DNA of 35,760 bases. Source: Gemmatimonadaceae bacterium (lineage in GTDB: Bacteria; Gemmatimonadota; Gemmatimonadetes; Gemmatimonadales; Gemmatimonadaceae). The DNA is taken from the NCBI GenBank assembly GCA_017881585.1, contig JADGQS010000017.1, positions 1 to 35,760 of the forward strand, given 5' to 3'. Shown here piece by piece: positions 8,179-15,138 of the stretch (positions are counted from its first letter, which is position 1; every line of letters starts with the position of its first letter). The notes beneath the pieces were generated by a model, which made no database searches, had not been told where the DNA came from, and worked only from the letters and a program-made list of their open reading frames with translations. Position numbers and translations under genes: made by a program.

Positions 8179-9062
8179 TGTACTCGTCTTTAGCAGCCGC
8201 AATCAGAGACGCTGAGGCTCAGCGCAAATCTCTCGGCGTCCTCGCGCTCGAGACCGAGTCTCGCGATCAAGCCCGCCCCATAGAGGAAATCCGCGATGCG
8301 CTCGCCCGCGCGCTGCATGTCATGCGCCGCGCCATTGATCAAGGCATGACCGGCGATCTCCACTCCGCGAGCGGACTCGTCGGCGGCGACGCCGCGAAAT
8401 TGCGGCACGGGCCGCCCGGACCGCTCTCCGGCACACCGTTCCGCGACGTGCTCGCCCGCGCGCTCGCGGTCCAGGAAGTGAACGCCGCGATGGGTGTCAT
8501 CGTCGCTGCTCCCACGGCGGGAGGCGCCGGAATCCTCCCGGCGGTTCTCACCGGCCTCGCGACCGCGCGCGGAATTCCTGATGAGCAGGTGATCACCGCG
8601 CTCGCGACCGCCGGGCTCATCGGCGCAGTCGTCGCGGAACGCGCCTCACTCTCCGGCGCCGAGGGCGGGTGCCAGGCCGAGACGGGCGCGGCCGCTGGAA
8701 TGGCCGCCGGCGCGGCGACGGAAATGCTCGGCGGCTCGCCGAGCCAGGTTGGACACGCCGTCGCGCTCGCGCAGCAGGCAACGCTCGGGTTGATCTGCGA
8801 TCCGCTCGGCGGGCTGGTCGAGCTGCCGTGCGTGTTCCGGAACGCGACGGGGAGTGCGATCGCACTCGCGGCCGTGGAGATGGCGCTCGCGGGAATCACC
8901 TTCGCGATTCCGGCGGATGAGGTGATCGATGTGATGGGCGAGATCGGGCGCGAGATGGATGTGCGGTACAGGGAAACAGCCGGTGGCGGGCTGGCGGCTA
9001 CGCCCACCGGGCGCCGGTTGGCGCGGGAGCGGATGGTGCAGATCAAGAGGTCGGGATCGTAA
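8178..9062 (+). CDS. sdaAA: L-serine dehydratase, alpha subunit (4Fe-4S)
   Basis: The protein has 294 residues. The start is TTG at 8178, the only initiator before the conserved SLAAAIRDAE region; no Shine-Dalgarno precedes it, only heptamer repeats. Three cysteines that ligate the 4Fe-4S cluster in this family are visible: C165 in AEGGCQAETG, C207 in GLICDPL and C218 in ELPCVFRN. The spacings of 42 and 11 match the family pattern known from Legionella serine dehydratase (C343, C385, C396). The Gly/Ala-rich stretch around GVIVAAPTAGGAGILPA is also typical. With the beta subunit it converts L-serine to pyruvate and ammonia. Length and motifs are complete and there are no signs of decay. Confidence 0.95.
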   Translation: MYSSLAAAIRDAEAQRKSLGVLALETESRDQARPIEEIRDALARALHVMRRAIDQGMTGDLHSASGLVGGDAAKLRHGPPGPLSGTPFRDVLARALAVQEVNAAMGVIVAAPTAGGAGILPAVLTGLATARGIPDEQVITALATAGLIGAVVAERASLSGAEGGCQAETGAAAGMAAGAATEMLGGSPSQVGHAVALAQQATLGLICDPLGGLVELPCVFRNATGSAIALAAVEMALAGITFAIPADEVIDVMGEIGREMDVRYRETAGGGLAATPTGRRLARERMVQIKRSGS

Positions 9063-9069
9063 TGAAAGC

Positions 9070-9154
9070 GGGTAATCGGTCATTGGTCGTAGGTCATTGG
9101 TTCTAGGCAAGCAGAGCCAATCACCAACGACCAATGACCAAGTACCGATTACCC
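9070..9154. repeat. Inverted heptamer-repeat element after sdaAA
   Basis: The left arm (9070-9108) starts GGGTAATCGG and repeats the word CATTGGT. The right arm (9116-9154) repeats ACCAACG, ACCAATG and ACCAAGT in a strict 7-bp register and ends CCGATTACCC, the reverse complement of the left start. The arms pair imperfectly around a short loop. It begins 8 nt after the sdaAA stop and could fold at the end of that transcript. There is no T tract. Confidence 0.85.
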
Positions 9155-9160
9155 GAAGTC

Positions 9161-9192
9161 TGCAGTCAGGCCTCTATGCAGTCAGGCCTCTA
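9161..9192 (+). repeat. 16-bp perfect tandem duplication
   Basis: TGCAGTCAGGCCTCTA occurs at 9161-9176 and again at 9177-9192 without a mismatch, followed by the AT-rich TTTATAGA. It lies in the gap before the YbjN-like gene. It could be a recent slippage or recombination product. A promoter in the AT-rich part is possible but I could not pair it with a good -35. Confidence 0.85.
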
Positions 9193-9292
9193 TTTATAGA
9201 TGCGCGACTAGCGGTTTCCGAGTGTCGGAGTGAAACTTCGTCATGGCTCCCCGGCGTATTGAACGCTGAAGCCCAACCACCGAGAAACTCCT

Positions 9293-9697
9293 ATGGTTTC
9301 GCACGACGACATCGTCAGCTTCCTCGACCGCCTGTCGGCCGACGGCGCCACGCACACCGAGCTGTCCGAAGGCATCTGGAACGTCAAACCCGCCGGCGCG
9401 CTCGATTTCGGCGTGGTGGTGAACTATTCGCCGCCGGTTGTCGTCCTTCGCATCAAGGTCATGGATCTTCCCGCGGGTGGCCCGCAGCGGGGCGCGCTCG
9501 AGCACCGTCTGCTCGAGCTCAACGGGAACGACTTGTTGCACGGCTCCTACGGCATCCAGAAGGACGAAGTGGTTCTCATCGAAGCCCTCGAGCTCGAGCA
9601 CCTCGACTTCGAGGAATTCCTCTCCGCGTACGAAAGCATCACTCTGGCGCTCGCATCGCACATTCGCGAACTGGCGTCGTTCCGCGAGGCTCGCTGA
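9293..9697 (+). CDS. YbjN-like domain protein
   Basis: The protein has 134 residues from the ATG at 9293; a weak purine run (GAGAAA) precedes it. The sequence VSHDDIVSFLDRLSADGATH followed by a beta-rich middle (FGVVVNYSPPVVVLRIKVMD) and an acidic helical end (HLDFEEFLSAYESITLALA) resembles the YbjN / type III secretion chaperone-like fold. These are small cytoplasmic proteins whose roles are mostly unclear; some act as chaperones or sensory-transduction regulators. Only 2 nt separate its stop from the ATG of pspA, so co-expression is likely and a role in the same envelope response is possible. The family assignment is by pattern and is moderate. Confidence 0.75.
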   Translation: MVSHDDIVSFLDRLSADGATHTELSEGIWNVKPAGALDFGVVVNYSPPVVVLRIKVMDLPAGGPQRGALEHRLLELNGNDLLHGSYGIQKDEVVLIEALELEHLDFEEFLSAYESITLALASHIRELASFREAR

Positions 9698-9699
9698 CG

Positions 9700-10461
9700 A
9701 TGGGCATCTTCGATCGCATCGCCACGCTCTTCAAGTCCAACATCAACGACCTGATCTCCAAGGCGGAGAATCCGGAAAAGATGCTGGACCAGATCCTGAT
9801 CGACATGCGCAACCAGCTTGCGCAGGCCAAGCAGCAGGTGGCCAGCTCGATCGCCGACGAGAAGCGCCTCAAGGACCAGGCCGAGGCCGAGTATAAATCG
9901 GCGCAGGACTGGGAGGCGAAGGCGATGCTCGCCGTGAAGCAAGGACGCGACGACCTCGCGAAGCAGGCGCTGCTCCGCCACACCGAGAGCCTGCAGCACG
10001 CGAATCAGCTCGAGGAGACCTGGCAGACCCAGCAGGCGACCGTCGAGAAGCTCAAGAATTCGCTGCGCGACCTCAACGACAAGATCGAGGAGGCCAAGCG
10101 GAAGAAGAACCTGCTCCTCGCGCGCCAACGGTCCGCGCAGGCGCAGCAGCGCATCGCGCAGACCATGTCGGGCATGTCGGAGAAGAGCGCGTTCGAGGCG
10201 TTCGCGCGGATGGAGGAGAAGATCGCGAACAACGAGCGGCAGATCAAAGCGTCGGTGGAGATCGACGAAGAGTTCTCCGGCGACCGCCTGCAGAGCGATT
10301 TCAAGAAGCTCGAGCGCGTCGCGGGCTCCGCAAGTGCCGACCAGCAGCTGATGGCACTCAAGGAGAAGATGGGACTCCTGCCGCCCGGCAGCTCGTCGCC
10401 CGCGCGCCAGCTCGGCGCCGGTGAAGAGACGGTCAACGCCGAGATCCAGGAGAAGAAGTAG
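9700..10461 (+). CDS. pspA: PspA/IM30 family protein
   Basis: The protein has 253 residues from the ATG at 9700 (MGIFDRIATLFKSNINDLI), the standard PspA N-terminus, which forms an amphipathic membrane-binding helix. An open frame extending further upstream is non-coding sequence. Residues about 25-150 are a long charged coiled coil (for example EKRLKDQAEAEYKSAQDWEA), followed by the helical AFEAFARMEEKIANNE region and a Pro/Ser-rich tail. Members of this ESCRT-III-like family polymerise on the inner face of damaged membranes and preserve the proton gradient. No pspF-type regulator or other psp genes are adjacent. It sits 2 nt after the YbjN-like gene and just before a PerM-type membrane protein. 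Confidence 0.95.
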   Translation: MGIFDRIATLFKSNINDLISKAENPEKMLDQILIDMRNQLAQAKQQVASSIADEKRLKDQAEAEYKSAQDWEAKAMLAVKQGRDDLAKQALLRHTESLQHANQLEETWQTQQATVEKLKNSLRDLNDKIEEAKRKKNLLLARQRSAQAQQRIAQTMSGMSEKSAFEAFARMEEKIANNERQIKASVEIDEEFSGDRLQSDFKKLERVAGSASADQQLMALKEKMGLLPPGSSSPARQLGAGEETVNAEIQEKK

Positions 10462-10472
10462 CGTTGCCCGCC

Positions 10473-11615
10473 ATGGGCGCTGACAGGTTGGTGAATGCCG
10501 GCGCGGTGCGCCGCGTCCAGCTCCTGCCGGGGCTCACGGCGGTCGTCTTTACCATCCTCCTGCTCTGGCTGGCGGGCAGGGTGGCCGGTCTGTTGCTCCT
10601 GCTCTTCATCGCGGTGCTCATCGCGGTCTATCTCGACGCGCTGAACGAATTCATCGCCGCGCGCACCAAGCTCGGGCACAGGTCCGCGTTCGCCCTTGCG
10701 CTCTTCCTCACGCTCGTCGTGCTGACGGGAATCGCCGCGCTGCTCGTTCCGCCGCTGGTGGAACAGACCCGGCAGCTCATCCTGAAGCTTCCGGACTACG
10801 CGATCGCGTGGAAGGACCGGCTCGGCCGGCTCCCGCAGCAGTTCCCGGCGCTCCAGCCGATGCTTGGGCCAGACGCGCAGTCGCAGTTCGTGTCGTCGGT
10901 TCTCGATCAGGCGCGGGGTCTCGTCGGGGGTCTGCTTCCGAAGGTGTTCGACGTCGTGCACGGGTTCATCGATGTCGCCTCGACGCTCGCCATGGCGTTG
11001 TACCTGGCGTTGCATCCCGCGTCGTACCGCGACTTCTTGGTTTCCATCACGCCGCCGCGGCATCGTGACGCCACGCGTGACGTGCTCACGGCGCTCGGCA
11101 AGACGCTCCGCGCGTGGGTGCTCGCACAGCTGCTCACGCTGGCCGTGCTCGGCGCGATGATGGCCATCGGTTTGCGCCTGCTGAACGTCCCGTACTGGCT
11201 TACGTTCGGCATCTTCTGCGGCCTCGCCGCCATCGTGCCGTTCTTCGGCACGTTGATCTCGACCATCGTGCCCGCGCTCTTCGTGCTCGGCGGCGGCGGC
11301 GGCCTCGGGGGCGCGCTGCTCGTTCTTCTCCTCGGCGTACTCGCGCATCTCATCGAAGGCAACGTGATCGCGCCGCTCATCATGCAGCGAGGCGTGAACC
11401 TTCCCCCGGTCTTGTCGATCATGGCGGTGCTGATCTCCGGCACGCTGCTCGGGCCGTTCGGCCTGCTCGTCGCGATCCCTGCGCTTTGCGTCGTGATGGT
11501 GCTCATTCGAAAGGTCCTCATCGAACGCGTGTACGGAGACGTCGCGACTCCGGAAGAGCATCGCGAGGACGCGGAACTCGCGCTCGCGCCCGCCAACCCG
11601 GGTCCGGCGGAGTAG
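10473..11615 (+). CDS. AI-2E/PerM family membrane protein
   Basis: The protein has 380 residues from the ATG at 10473; a TTG at 10464 in the same frame is an alternative start with GGAG at a better distance. It is polytopic: paired helices at the N-terminus (LTAVVFTILLLWLAGRVAGL and the next), a third (FALALFLTLVVLTGIAALLV), a soluble middle region with LLPKVFDVVHGFIDVASTL, and a bundle of C-terminal helices ending GPFGLLVAIPALCVVMVLI. This matches the AI-2E transporter (UPF0118/PerM) family, whose members include autoinducer-2 exporters and Na+/H+ antiporters; the substrate cannot be read from sequence. The last 30 residues are hydrophilic and acidic. It follows pspA by 11 nt and its transcript probably ends at the 11789-11823 hairpin. 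Confidence 0.9.
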   Translation: MGADRLVNAGAVRRVQLLPGLTAVVFTILLLWLAGRVAGLLLLLFIAVLIAVYLDALNEFIAARTKLGHRSAFALALFLTLVVLTGIAALLVPPLVEQTRQLILKLPDYAIAWKDRLGRLPQQFPALQPMLGPDAQSQFVSSVLDQARGLVGGLLPKVFDVVHGFIDVASTLAMALYLALHPASYRDFLVSITPPRHRDATRDVLTALGKTLRAWVLAQLLTLAVLGAMMAIGLRLLNVPYWLTFGIFCGLAAIVPFFGTLISTIVPALFVLGGGGGLGGALLVLLLGVLAHLIEGNVIAPLIMQRGVNLPPVLSIMAVLISGTLLGPFGLLVAIPALCVVMVLIRKVLIERVYGDVATPEEHREDAELALAPANPGPAE

Positions 11616-11640
11616 CGGTAGTCCGTTGGCGGTGGAACAG

Positions 11641-11945
11641 GGATGAGTGGGGAGATTCGACCCGATGCAGGATGCAGAAGAGGAATGCGGAGACAGGGAC
11701 AAGTCGACCCAATGCAGAATGCAGAAGAGGAATGCGGGATGCGGATAAGAGTTGAGACGCGAGTTGGATGCGGGGGTGCCAAACAACGAAGGGCGCGACT
11801 CACTCGAGTTCGCGCCCTTTCTCATGTCTCCCTTCTTGGTACCGCATCCCGCATTCCTCTTCTGCATTCTGCATCGGGTCGAGATCCCGCATCCCGCATT
11901 CCTCTTCCGCATTCTGCATCGGGTCGAATCTCACCACTCATCCCT
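11641..11945. repeat. Long palindrome of 33-bp units with 7-bp period
   Basis: Two near-identical 33-bp units (11658-11690 and 11705-11737) are followed, after a central hairpin, by two reverse-complement copies (11849-11881 and 11894-11926). Inside each unit the words GATGCAG, AAGAGGA and ATGCGG repeat at 7-bp steps. The flanks also pair: GGATGAGTGG at the left end with CCACTCATCC at the right end. The whole gap between the PerM-type gene and the small ABC ATPase (11616-12021) is therefore one composite palindrome of about 305 bp. No open reading frame with coding character was seen in it. Confidence 0.92.
11789..11823 (+). terminator. Intrinsic terminator at palindrome centre
   Basis: A 10-bp stem AAGGGCGCGA / TCGCGCCCTT (11789-11798 with 11810-11819) has an 11-nt loop and runs into TTTCTC. 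It lies at the centre of the long palindrome and is preceded by an A-rich stretch (CCAAACAACG), so it could work in both directions. It probably ends the sdaAA to PerM-type transcript. Confidence 0.75.
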
Positions 11946-12021
11946 CTCCCTCCGCACTCTTTCGCCATCGCGCGCAAAAACTTGGTGACACTCCACGCCG
12001 CCGCCGCGTGCACATTGCCGC

Positions 12022-12744
12022 GTGTCCCCGTTCGCGCTCGAACTCCGCAGCGTTACCCGCCGCTATCGCGCCGGCGTCACCGGTTGCTCCGGTGAAGTCA
12101 CCGCGCTCGACCGGGTCTCGCTGACCGTCGCTCCGGGTGAGTGCGTGGGCGTGGCCGGCGCTCCCGGGTCCGGCAAGAGCACGCTGCTCCTGTGCGCCGC
12201 CGGGATTCTCCGGCCGCACGAGGGCACGGTCCGCGCCGTTCCTGCCGCGTTCGTGGCCCGTCGCGGCAGCAGCGAGGCCCAGCTTGGCTCGCACGCCGCG
12301 CTCACCCACGCGCTGCGCGCCGCGCCGCGGCTGCTCTGTCTCGACGACCCGCTCGCCCTGCTCGACGAGTCCGCTCGCGAGCGCTATGTCACGCTGCTCC
12401 ACAAACTCCGGGGAGCCGGTGTCGCCGTTCTCATCAGCGGGCGAAATCCGCAGACGCTCGATTCCTCCTCGTCGCGCATCGTCACGCTGGAATCCGGCCG
12501 GATTTCGCGGGCAGTCCAGCGGCGTCGCACGCTGGAGCTCGAAGTCGGCATGCCGTCGTACGCGGCGACGGCGCTCGCGAACCGCATCCCGAGCGTCCGC
12601 AGACTCGGGCACGCGCTGCGCGTTGCGCTCGACGACGTCACCGCGGAAGAGGTGCTGAGCGCGTGCCTCGCGCTGGGGATCCGCGTGCACGGGTCGCGCG
12701 TCATTACGACGGCGGCGCCGGGGAGGGTAGCGGAGGCCGAGTGA
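12022..12744 (+). CDS. Shortened ABC ATPase lacking the helical subdomain
   Basis: The protein has 240 residues from a GTG at 12022; no clear Shine-Dalgarno. Walker A GAPGSGKST is at 46-54 and Walker B LLCLDD at 104-109, about 55 residues apart where ABC ATPases normally need about 110. The missing part is the Q-loop and most of the helical subdomain. The signature is degenerate (RGSSEAQ in place of LSGGEAQ), the catalytic Glu after Walker B is Asp 109, and the H-loop His is absent (LISGRNPQ). The last 60 residues (LELEVGMPSYAATALANRI onward) resemble the C-terminal extension of ABC-2 exporter ATPases. The frame is open with strong codon bias, so it is a real gene. No permease is adjacent. 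It may bind nucleotide without efficient hydrolysis. Function unknown. Confidence 0.8.
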   Translation: MSPFALELRSVTRRYRAGVTGCSGEVTALDRVSLTVAPGECVGVAGAPGSGKSTLLLCAAGILRPHEGTVRAVPAAFVARRGSSEAQLGSHAALTHALRAAPRLLCLDDPLALLDESARERYVTLLHKLRGAGVAVLISGRNPQTLDSSSSRIVTLESGRISRAVQRRRTLELEVGMPSYAATALANRIPSVRRLGHALRVALDDVTAEEVLSACLALGIRVHGSRVITTAAPGRVAEAE

Positions 12745-12793
12745 GGGGGTACGAGCAGTGCCGTCCGGCCCCGTACCGCCGTAACTTTCACTC

Positions 12794-14206
12794 GTGCCCG
12801 ACTTCCTCCTCCACAACTCCCTCACGCGCGAGACCGAGGCGTTCGCGCCCGCGGACGGCCGCACCGTGCGGCTGTACACGTGCGGTCCGACGGTCTACAA
12901 CGCGGCGCACCTCGGCAACTTCCGCACGTTCCTCTTCGAGGACCTGCTGCGGCGCGTGCTGCGGCTGCGGGGATGGGGCGTCGAGCAGGTGATGAACCTC
13001 ACCGACGTCGACGACAGGATCATCAAGCGCGCGACCGAGCAGCAGAAGACCATCCGCGAGCTCACGGATCCCGTGATCGAGGTGTTCCACGAGGATCGCG
13101 AGTTCCTGCGCATCCAGCGTGCGGAGCACTATCCGCGCGCGACGGACTTCATCGCCGAGATGATCGAACTCGTGCAGCGCCTCGTGGACAAGGGCGTCGC
13201 GTACAAGGCGGACGACGGATCGGTGTACTTCGCGATCGGCAAGTTCCCCACGTACGGCAGGCTCTCGCGGCTCGACACGCGTGAACTGAAGACCGGCGCG
13301 CGCGTGGCGCAGGACGAGTACGCGAAGGAGAACGCGCAGGATTTCGCGCTCTGGAAAGCGGCGAAGCCCGAAGACGAGCGGTGCGGCGCCGTGTGGGAGT
13401 CGCCGTGGGGGCGCGGCCGTCCAGGCTGGCATCTCGAGTGCTCCGCCATGGCGATGACGATCCTCGGCGAGACGATCGACCTCCACTGCGGCGGCGTCGA
13501 TCTCATCTTCCCGCACCACGAGGATGAGATCGCGCAGAGCGAGGCCGCGACGGGAAAGACGTTCGCGCGCGTCTGGTGCCACGGCGAGTTCCTGCTCACC
13601 GACGGCTCGAAGATGGCGAAGCGCGTCGGCAACGTGAGCACGGTGTCGGACCTGCGCGCGGCGGGCGTGGGCGCCGCGGCGCTGCGGCACTTCGTGTTCT
13701 CGACGCACTATCGCAAGCAGCTGAATCTGTCGGGCGACGCACTCAAGGCATCGTCGGAGGCGGTCCGTCGGATCGGCGATTTCGCCGACCGGCTCGAGCG
13801 CGAGTCGGCCGGAACGCCGGCGCTCGCGGAGGCGGCGGAGACGCTGCTCATCGAGGCGACGACCGCGCTCTCGGACGATCTCAACGCGCCGCGCGCGATG
13901 GGCGCGCTGTTCGAGTTCATCACGGCGGCCAACCGCGAGTTCGATGCCCGTGGAACGTCGGCCGAGGCGGTGTCGCGCGCGCGCGAGGCATTCCGTCAGG
14001 TGAACGCGGTGCTCGACGTCGTGCCGGACCGCGGTCTCGACGACAGCGAGCTGTCGTCGTGGGTCGAGGATCAGTTGCGCGAGCGCGCGGCTGCTCGTCA
14101 GCGGCGTGATTTCGCGGCGGCGGATGCGGTGCGCAAGGCATTGGAAGAGAAGGGGATAGCGATAGAGGATTCGCCTTCCGGGACGCGCTGGAAGAAGCTG
14201 CGCTGA
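12794..14206 (+). CDS. cysS: Cysteine--tRNA ligase
   Basis: The protein has 470 residues, the usual length, from a GTG at 12794 (MPDFLLHNSLTRETEAFAP). It charges tRNA-Cys with cysteine in the cytoplasm. The class I HIGH motif appears as HLGN in CGPTVYNAAHLGNFRTF, zinc ligands are visible at CGPTVY, HLECSAMA and FPHHEDE, and the KMSKS loop is written KMAKR (GSKMAKRVGN). The C-terminal helical anticodon region ends RRDFAAADAVRKALEEKG, as expected. No Shine-Dalgarno is present. TAACTT at 12782-12787 lies 6 nt before the GTG and could be the -10 of a leaderless transcript, though the -35 region is poor. It is followed by the tRNA promoter. Confidence 0.97.
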   Translation: MPDFLLHNSLTRETEAFAPADGRTVRLYTCGPTVYNAAHLGNFRTFLFEDLLRRVLRLRGWGVEQVMNLTDVDDRIIKRATEQQKTIRELTDPVIEVFHEDREFLRIQRAEHYPRATDFIAEMIELVQRLVDKGVAYKADDGSVYFAIGKFPTYGRLSRLDTRELKTGARVAQDEYAKENAQDFALWKAAKPEDERCGAVWESPWGRGRPGWHLECSAMAMTILGETIDLHCGGVDLIFPHHEDEIAQSEAATGKTFARVWCHGEFLLTDGSKMAKRVGNVSTVSDLRAAGVGAAALRHFVFSTHYRKQLNLSGDALKASSEAVRRIGDFADRLERESAGTPALAEAAETLLIEATTALSDDLNAPRAMGALFEFITAANREFDARGTSAEAVSRAREAFRQVNAVLDVVPDRGLDDSELSSWVEDQLRERAAARQRRDFAAADAVRKALEEKGIAIEDSPSGTRWKKLR

Positions 14207-14246
14207 GACTTGTTGGAGGATGGCTAACGCACGGTGAGGCAATGGC

Positions 14247-14275
14247 TTGACTTGCTTCCGGCAGCGGCTTATTCT
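14247..14275 (+). promoter_or_regulatory. Promoter of the tRNA-rpmG-secE-nusG operon
   Basis: TTGACT at 14247-14252 is followed by a 17-nt spacer and TATTCT at 14270-14275. The predicted start is about 14282, roughly 20 nt before the first tRNA. The fit to a sigma-70 type promoter is very good, and no equally good promoter was found between here and rplK. Confidence 0.75.
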
Positions 14276-14300
14276 TATAGGCTCGCGCAAAAAACCTCTC

Positions 14301-14373
14301 GCTGACGTAGCTCAAATGGCAGAGCACCTGATTTGTAATCAGGCGGTTGCGAGTTCGATTCTCGCCGTCAGCT
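14301..14373 (+). tRNA. tRNA-Thr (TGT)
   Basis: This is a 73-nt cloverleaf: acceptor GCTGACG pairs with CGTCAGC, the anticodon stem CCTGA/TCAGG encloses a loop with TGT at 14334-14336 (reads ACA), and the T loop is TTCGATT. Discriminator T; CCA is not encoded, so it must be added after transcription. First of four tRNAs in the same order as E. coli thrU-tyrU-glyT-thrT. Confidence 0.97.
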
Positions 14374-14515
14374 CTGCTGTCTGCGGGAGTTTCGAGAGTT
14401 AAGGCCGATGGGTACGGGTCGGTGAGGGGCGACGAGTGAGGGGAACAGAATCGGGCGTTGCGGCATCGAGCAGGTGATGGGTGAGCGGGAACTTCGTTGG
14501 ACATTGTCGCATCCA

Positions 14516-14598
14516 GGTGGGGTACCCAAGTGGCCAACGGGAGCAGACTGTAAATCTGCCGGCTCACGCCTTCGAAGGTTCGAATCCTTCCCCCACCA
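14516..14598 (+). tRNA. tRNA-Tyr (GTA)
   Basis: This is an 83-nt class II tRNA: acceptor GGTGGGG pairs with CCCCACC, anticodon stem GCAGA/TCTGC with loop CTGTAAA (anticodon GTA), a long variable arm, T loop TTCGAAT and discriminator A. No encoded CCA. The preceding gap of about 140 nt holds G-rich short-word sequence (GGTGAGGGG and GAGTGAGGGG) but no gene. Confidence 0.96.
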
Positions 14599-14682
14599 TA
14601 ACGGAGCGGGATTCGCGGGTCGGTGGAGAGTTCGAGCGACCGCGTGCAGGGAAGCAGGGATGGGCAGCGAAGGGCCGGGTTT

Positions 14683-14755
14683 GCGGGAGTAGCTCAGCTG
14701 GTAGAGCGCAAGCCTTCCAAGCTTGATGTCGCGGGTTCGAGCCCCGTCTCCCGCT
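14683..14755 (+). tRNA. tRNA-Gly (TCC)
   Basis: This is a 73-nt tRNA: acceptor GCGGGAG pairs with CTCCCGC, anticodon stem CAAGC/GCTTG with loop CTTCCAA (anticodon TCC, reads GGA), T loop TTCGAGC. Discriminator T and no encoded CCA. Confidence 0.97.
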
Positions 14756-14775
14756 CTGAAGGACGCACGACGAGT

Positions 14776-14848
14776 GCACGCGTAGCTCAGTCGGTAGAGC
14801 ACCCCCTTGGTAAGGGGGAGGTCATCGGTTCAATCCCGATCGCGTGCT
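14776..14848 (+). tRNA. tRNA-Thr (GGT)
   Basis: This is a 73-nt tRNA: acceptor GCACGCG pairs with CGCGTGC, anticodon stem CCCCC/GGGGG with loop TTGGTAA (anticodon GGT, reads ACC), T loop TTCAATC. Discriminator T and no encoded CCA. In E. coli the gene after this tRNA is tufB; here it is a repeat element and rpmG. Confidence 0.97.
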
Positions 14849-14856
14849 TGTTGTAA

Positions 14857-14976
14857 GACGGCAGGGGACAGACGGCGGACGGCAGTGACCGTGTGTCGAC
14901 CCCTCGGCCGAGGTGACGTAAACAATATTCTGGCGATTCGCCGTTGGCTGCCATCTGCCATCTGCGGTCTGCCGTC
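14857..14976. repeat. Inverted heptamer-repeat element after tRNA-Thr
   Basis: The right arm (14948-14976) runs CTGCCAT, CTGCCAT, CTGCGGT, CTGCCGT at exact 7-bp steps. The left arm (14857-14885) is an imperfect reverse complement (GACGGCAG...GGACGGCAG). Between them lie the 12-bp palindrome CCTCGGCCGAGG (14902-14913) and an AT-rich patch TAAACAATATTCT that could contain a -10 but lacks a clear -35. The element occupies the place of tuf in the tRNA-tufB-secE arrangement. Confidence 0.85.
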
Positions 14977-14985
14977 TGAGGCTCT

Positions 14986-15138
14986 ATGGCGCGCGAAAAG
15001 ATCATCCTGGCGTGCAGCGATTGCAAGAACAGGAATTACTTCACGACCAAGAACAAGCGCGTGCATCCCGAGCGCGTCGAGTGGAAGAAGTACTGCCCGC
15101 GCTGCGACAAGCACGTGCTGCACAAGGAGACCAAGTAA
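14986..15138 (+). CDS. rpmG: 50S ribosomal protein L33
   Basis: The protein has 50 residues, read directly: it begins [19 protein letters not shown] and ends VLHKETK. Basic and short as expected, with a complete zinc ribbon: C10 and C13, then C37 and C40 (YCPRCDKHV). This is the zinc-containing (C+) form, normally linked to zinc-replete conditions when a C- paralog exists elsewhere. L33 sits near the E site of the large subunit. The gene is followed with no gap by secE. In many bacteria a tRNA-Trp gene lies between rpmG and secE; it is absent here. Confidence 0.96.
   Translation: MAREKIILACSDCKNRNYFTTKNKRVHPERVEWKKYCPRCDKHVLHKETK

Noticed and set aside
9097-9699. N-terminal extension of pspA
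   Set aside because: The frame is open by chance through the repeat element and the YbjN-like gene. PspA proteins begin with the MGIF...F amphipathic helix found at 9700.
10005-11912. 635-residue minus-strand open frame
   Set aside because: It runs antisense through pspA, the PerM-type gene and the palindrome. Its composition is Arg/Glu/His-rich without domain features, typical of a shadow frame.
14849-15138. tRNA-Trp between rpmG and secE, as in many bacteria
   Set aside because: secE starts at the base after the rpmG stop, so there is no room for a tRNA.
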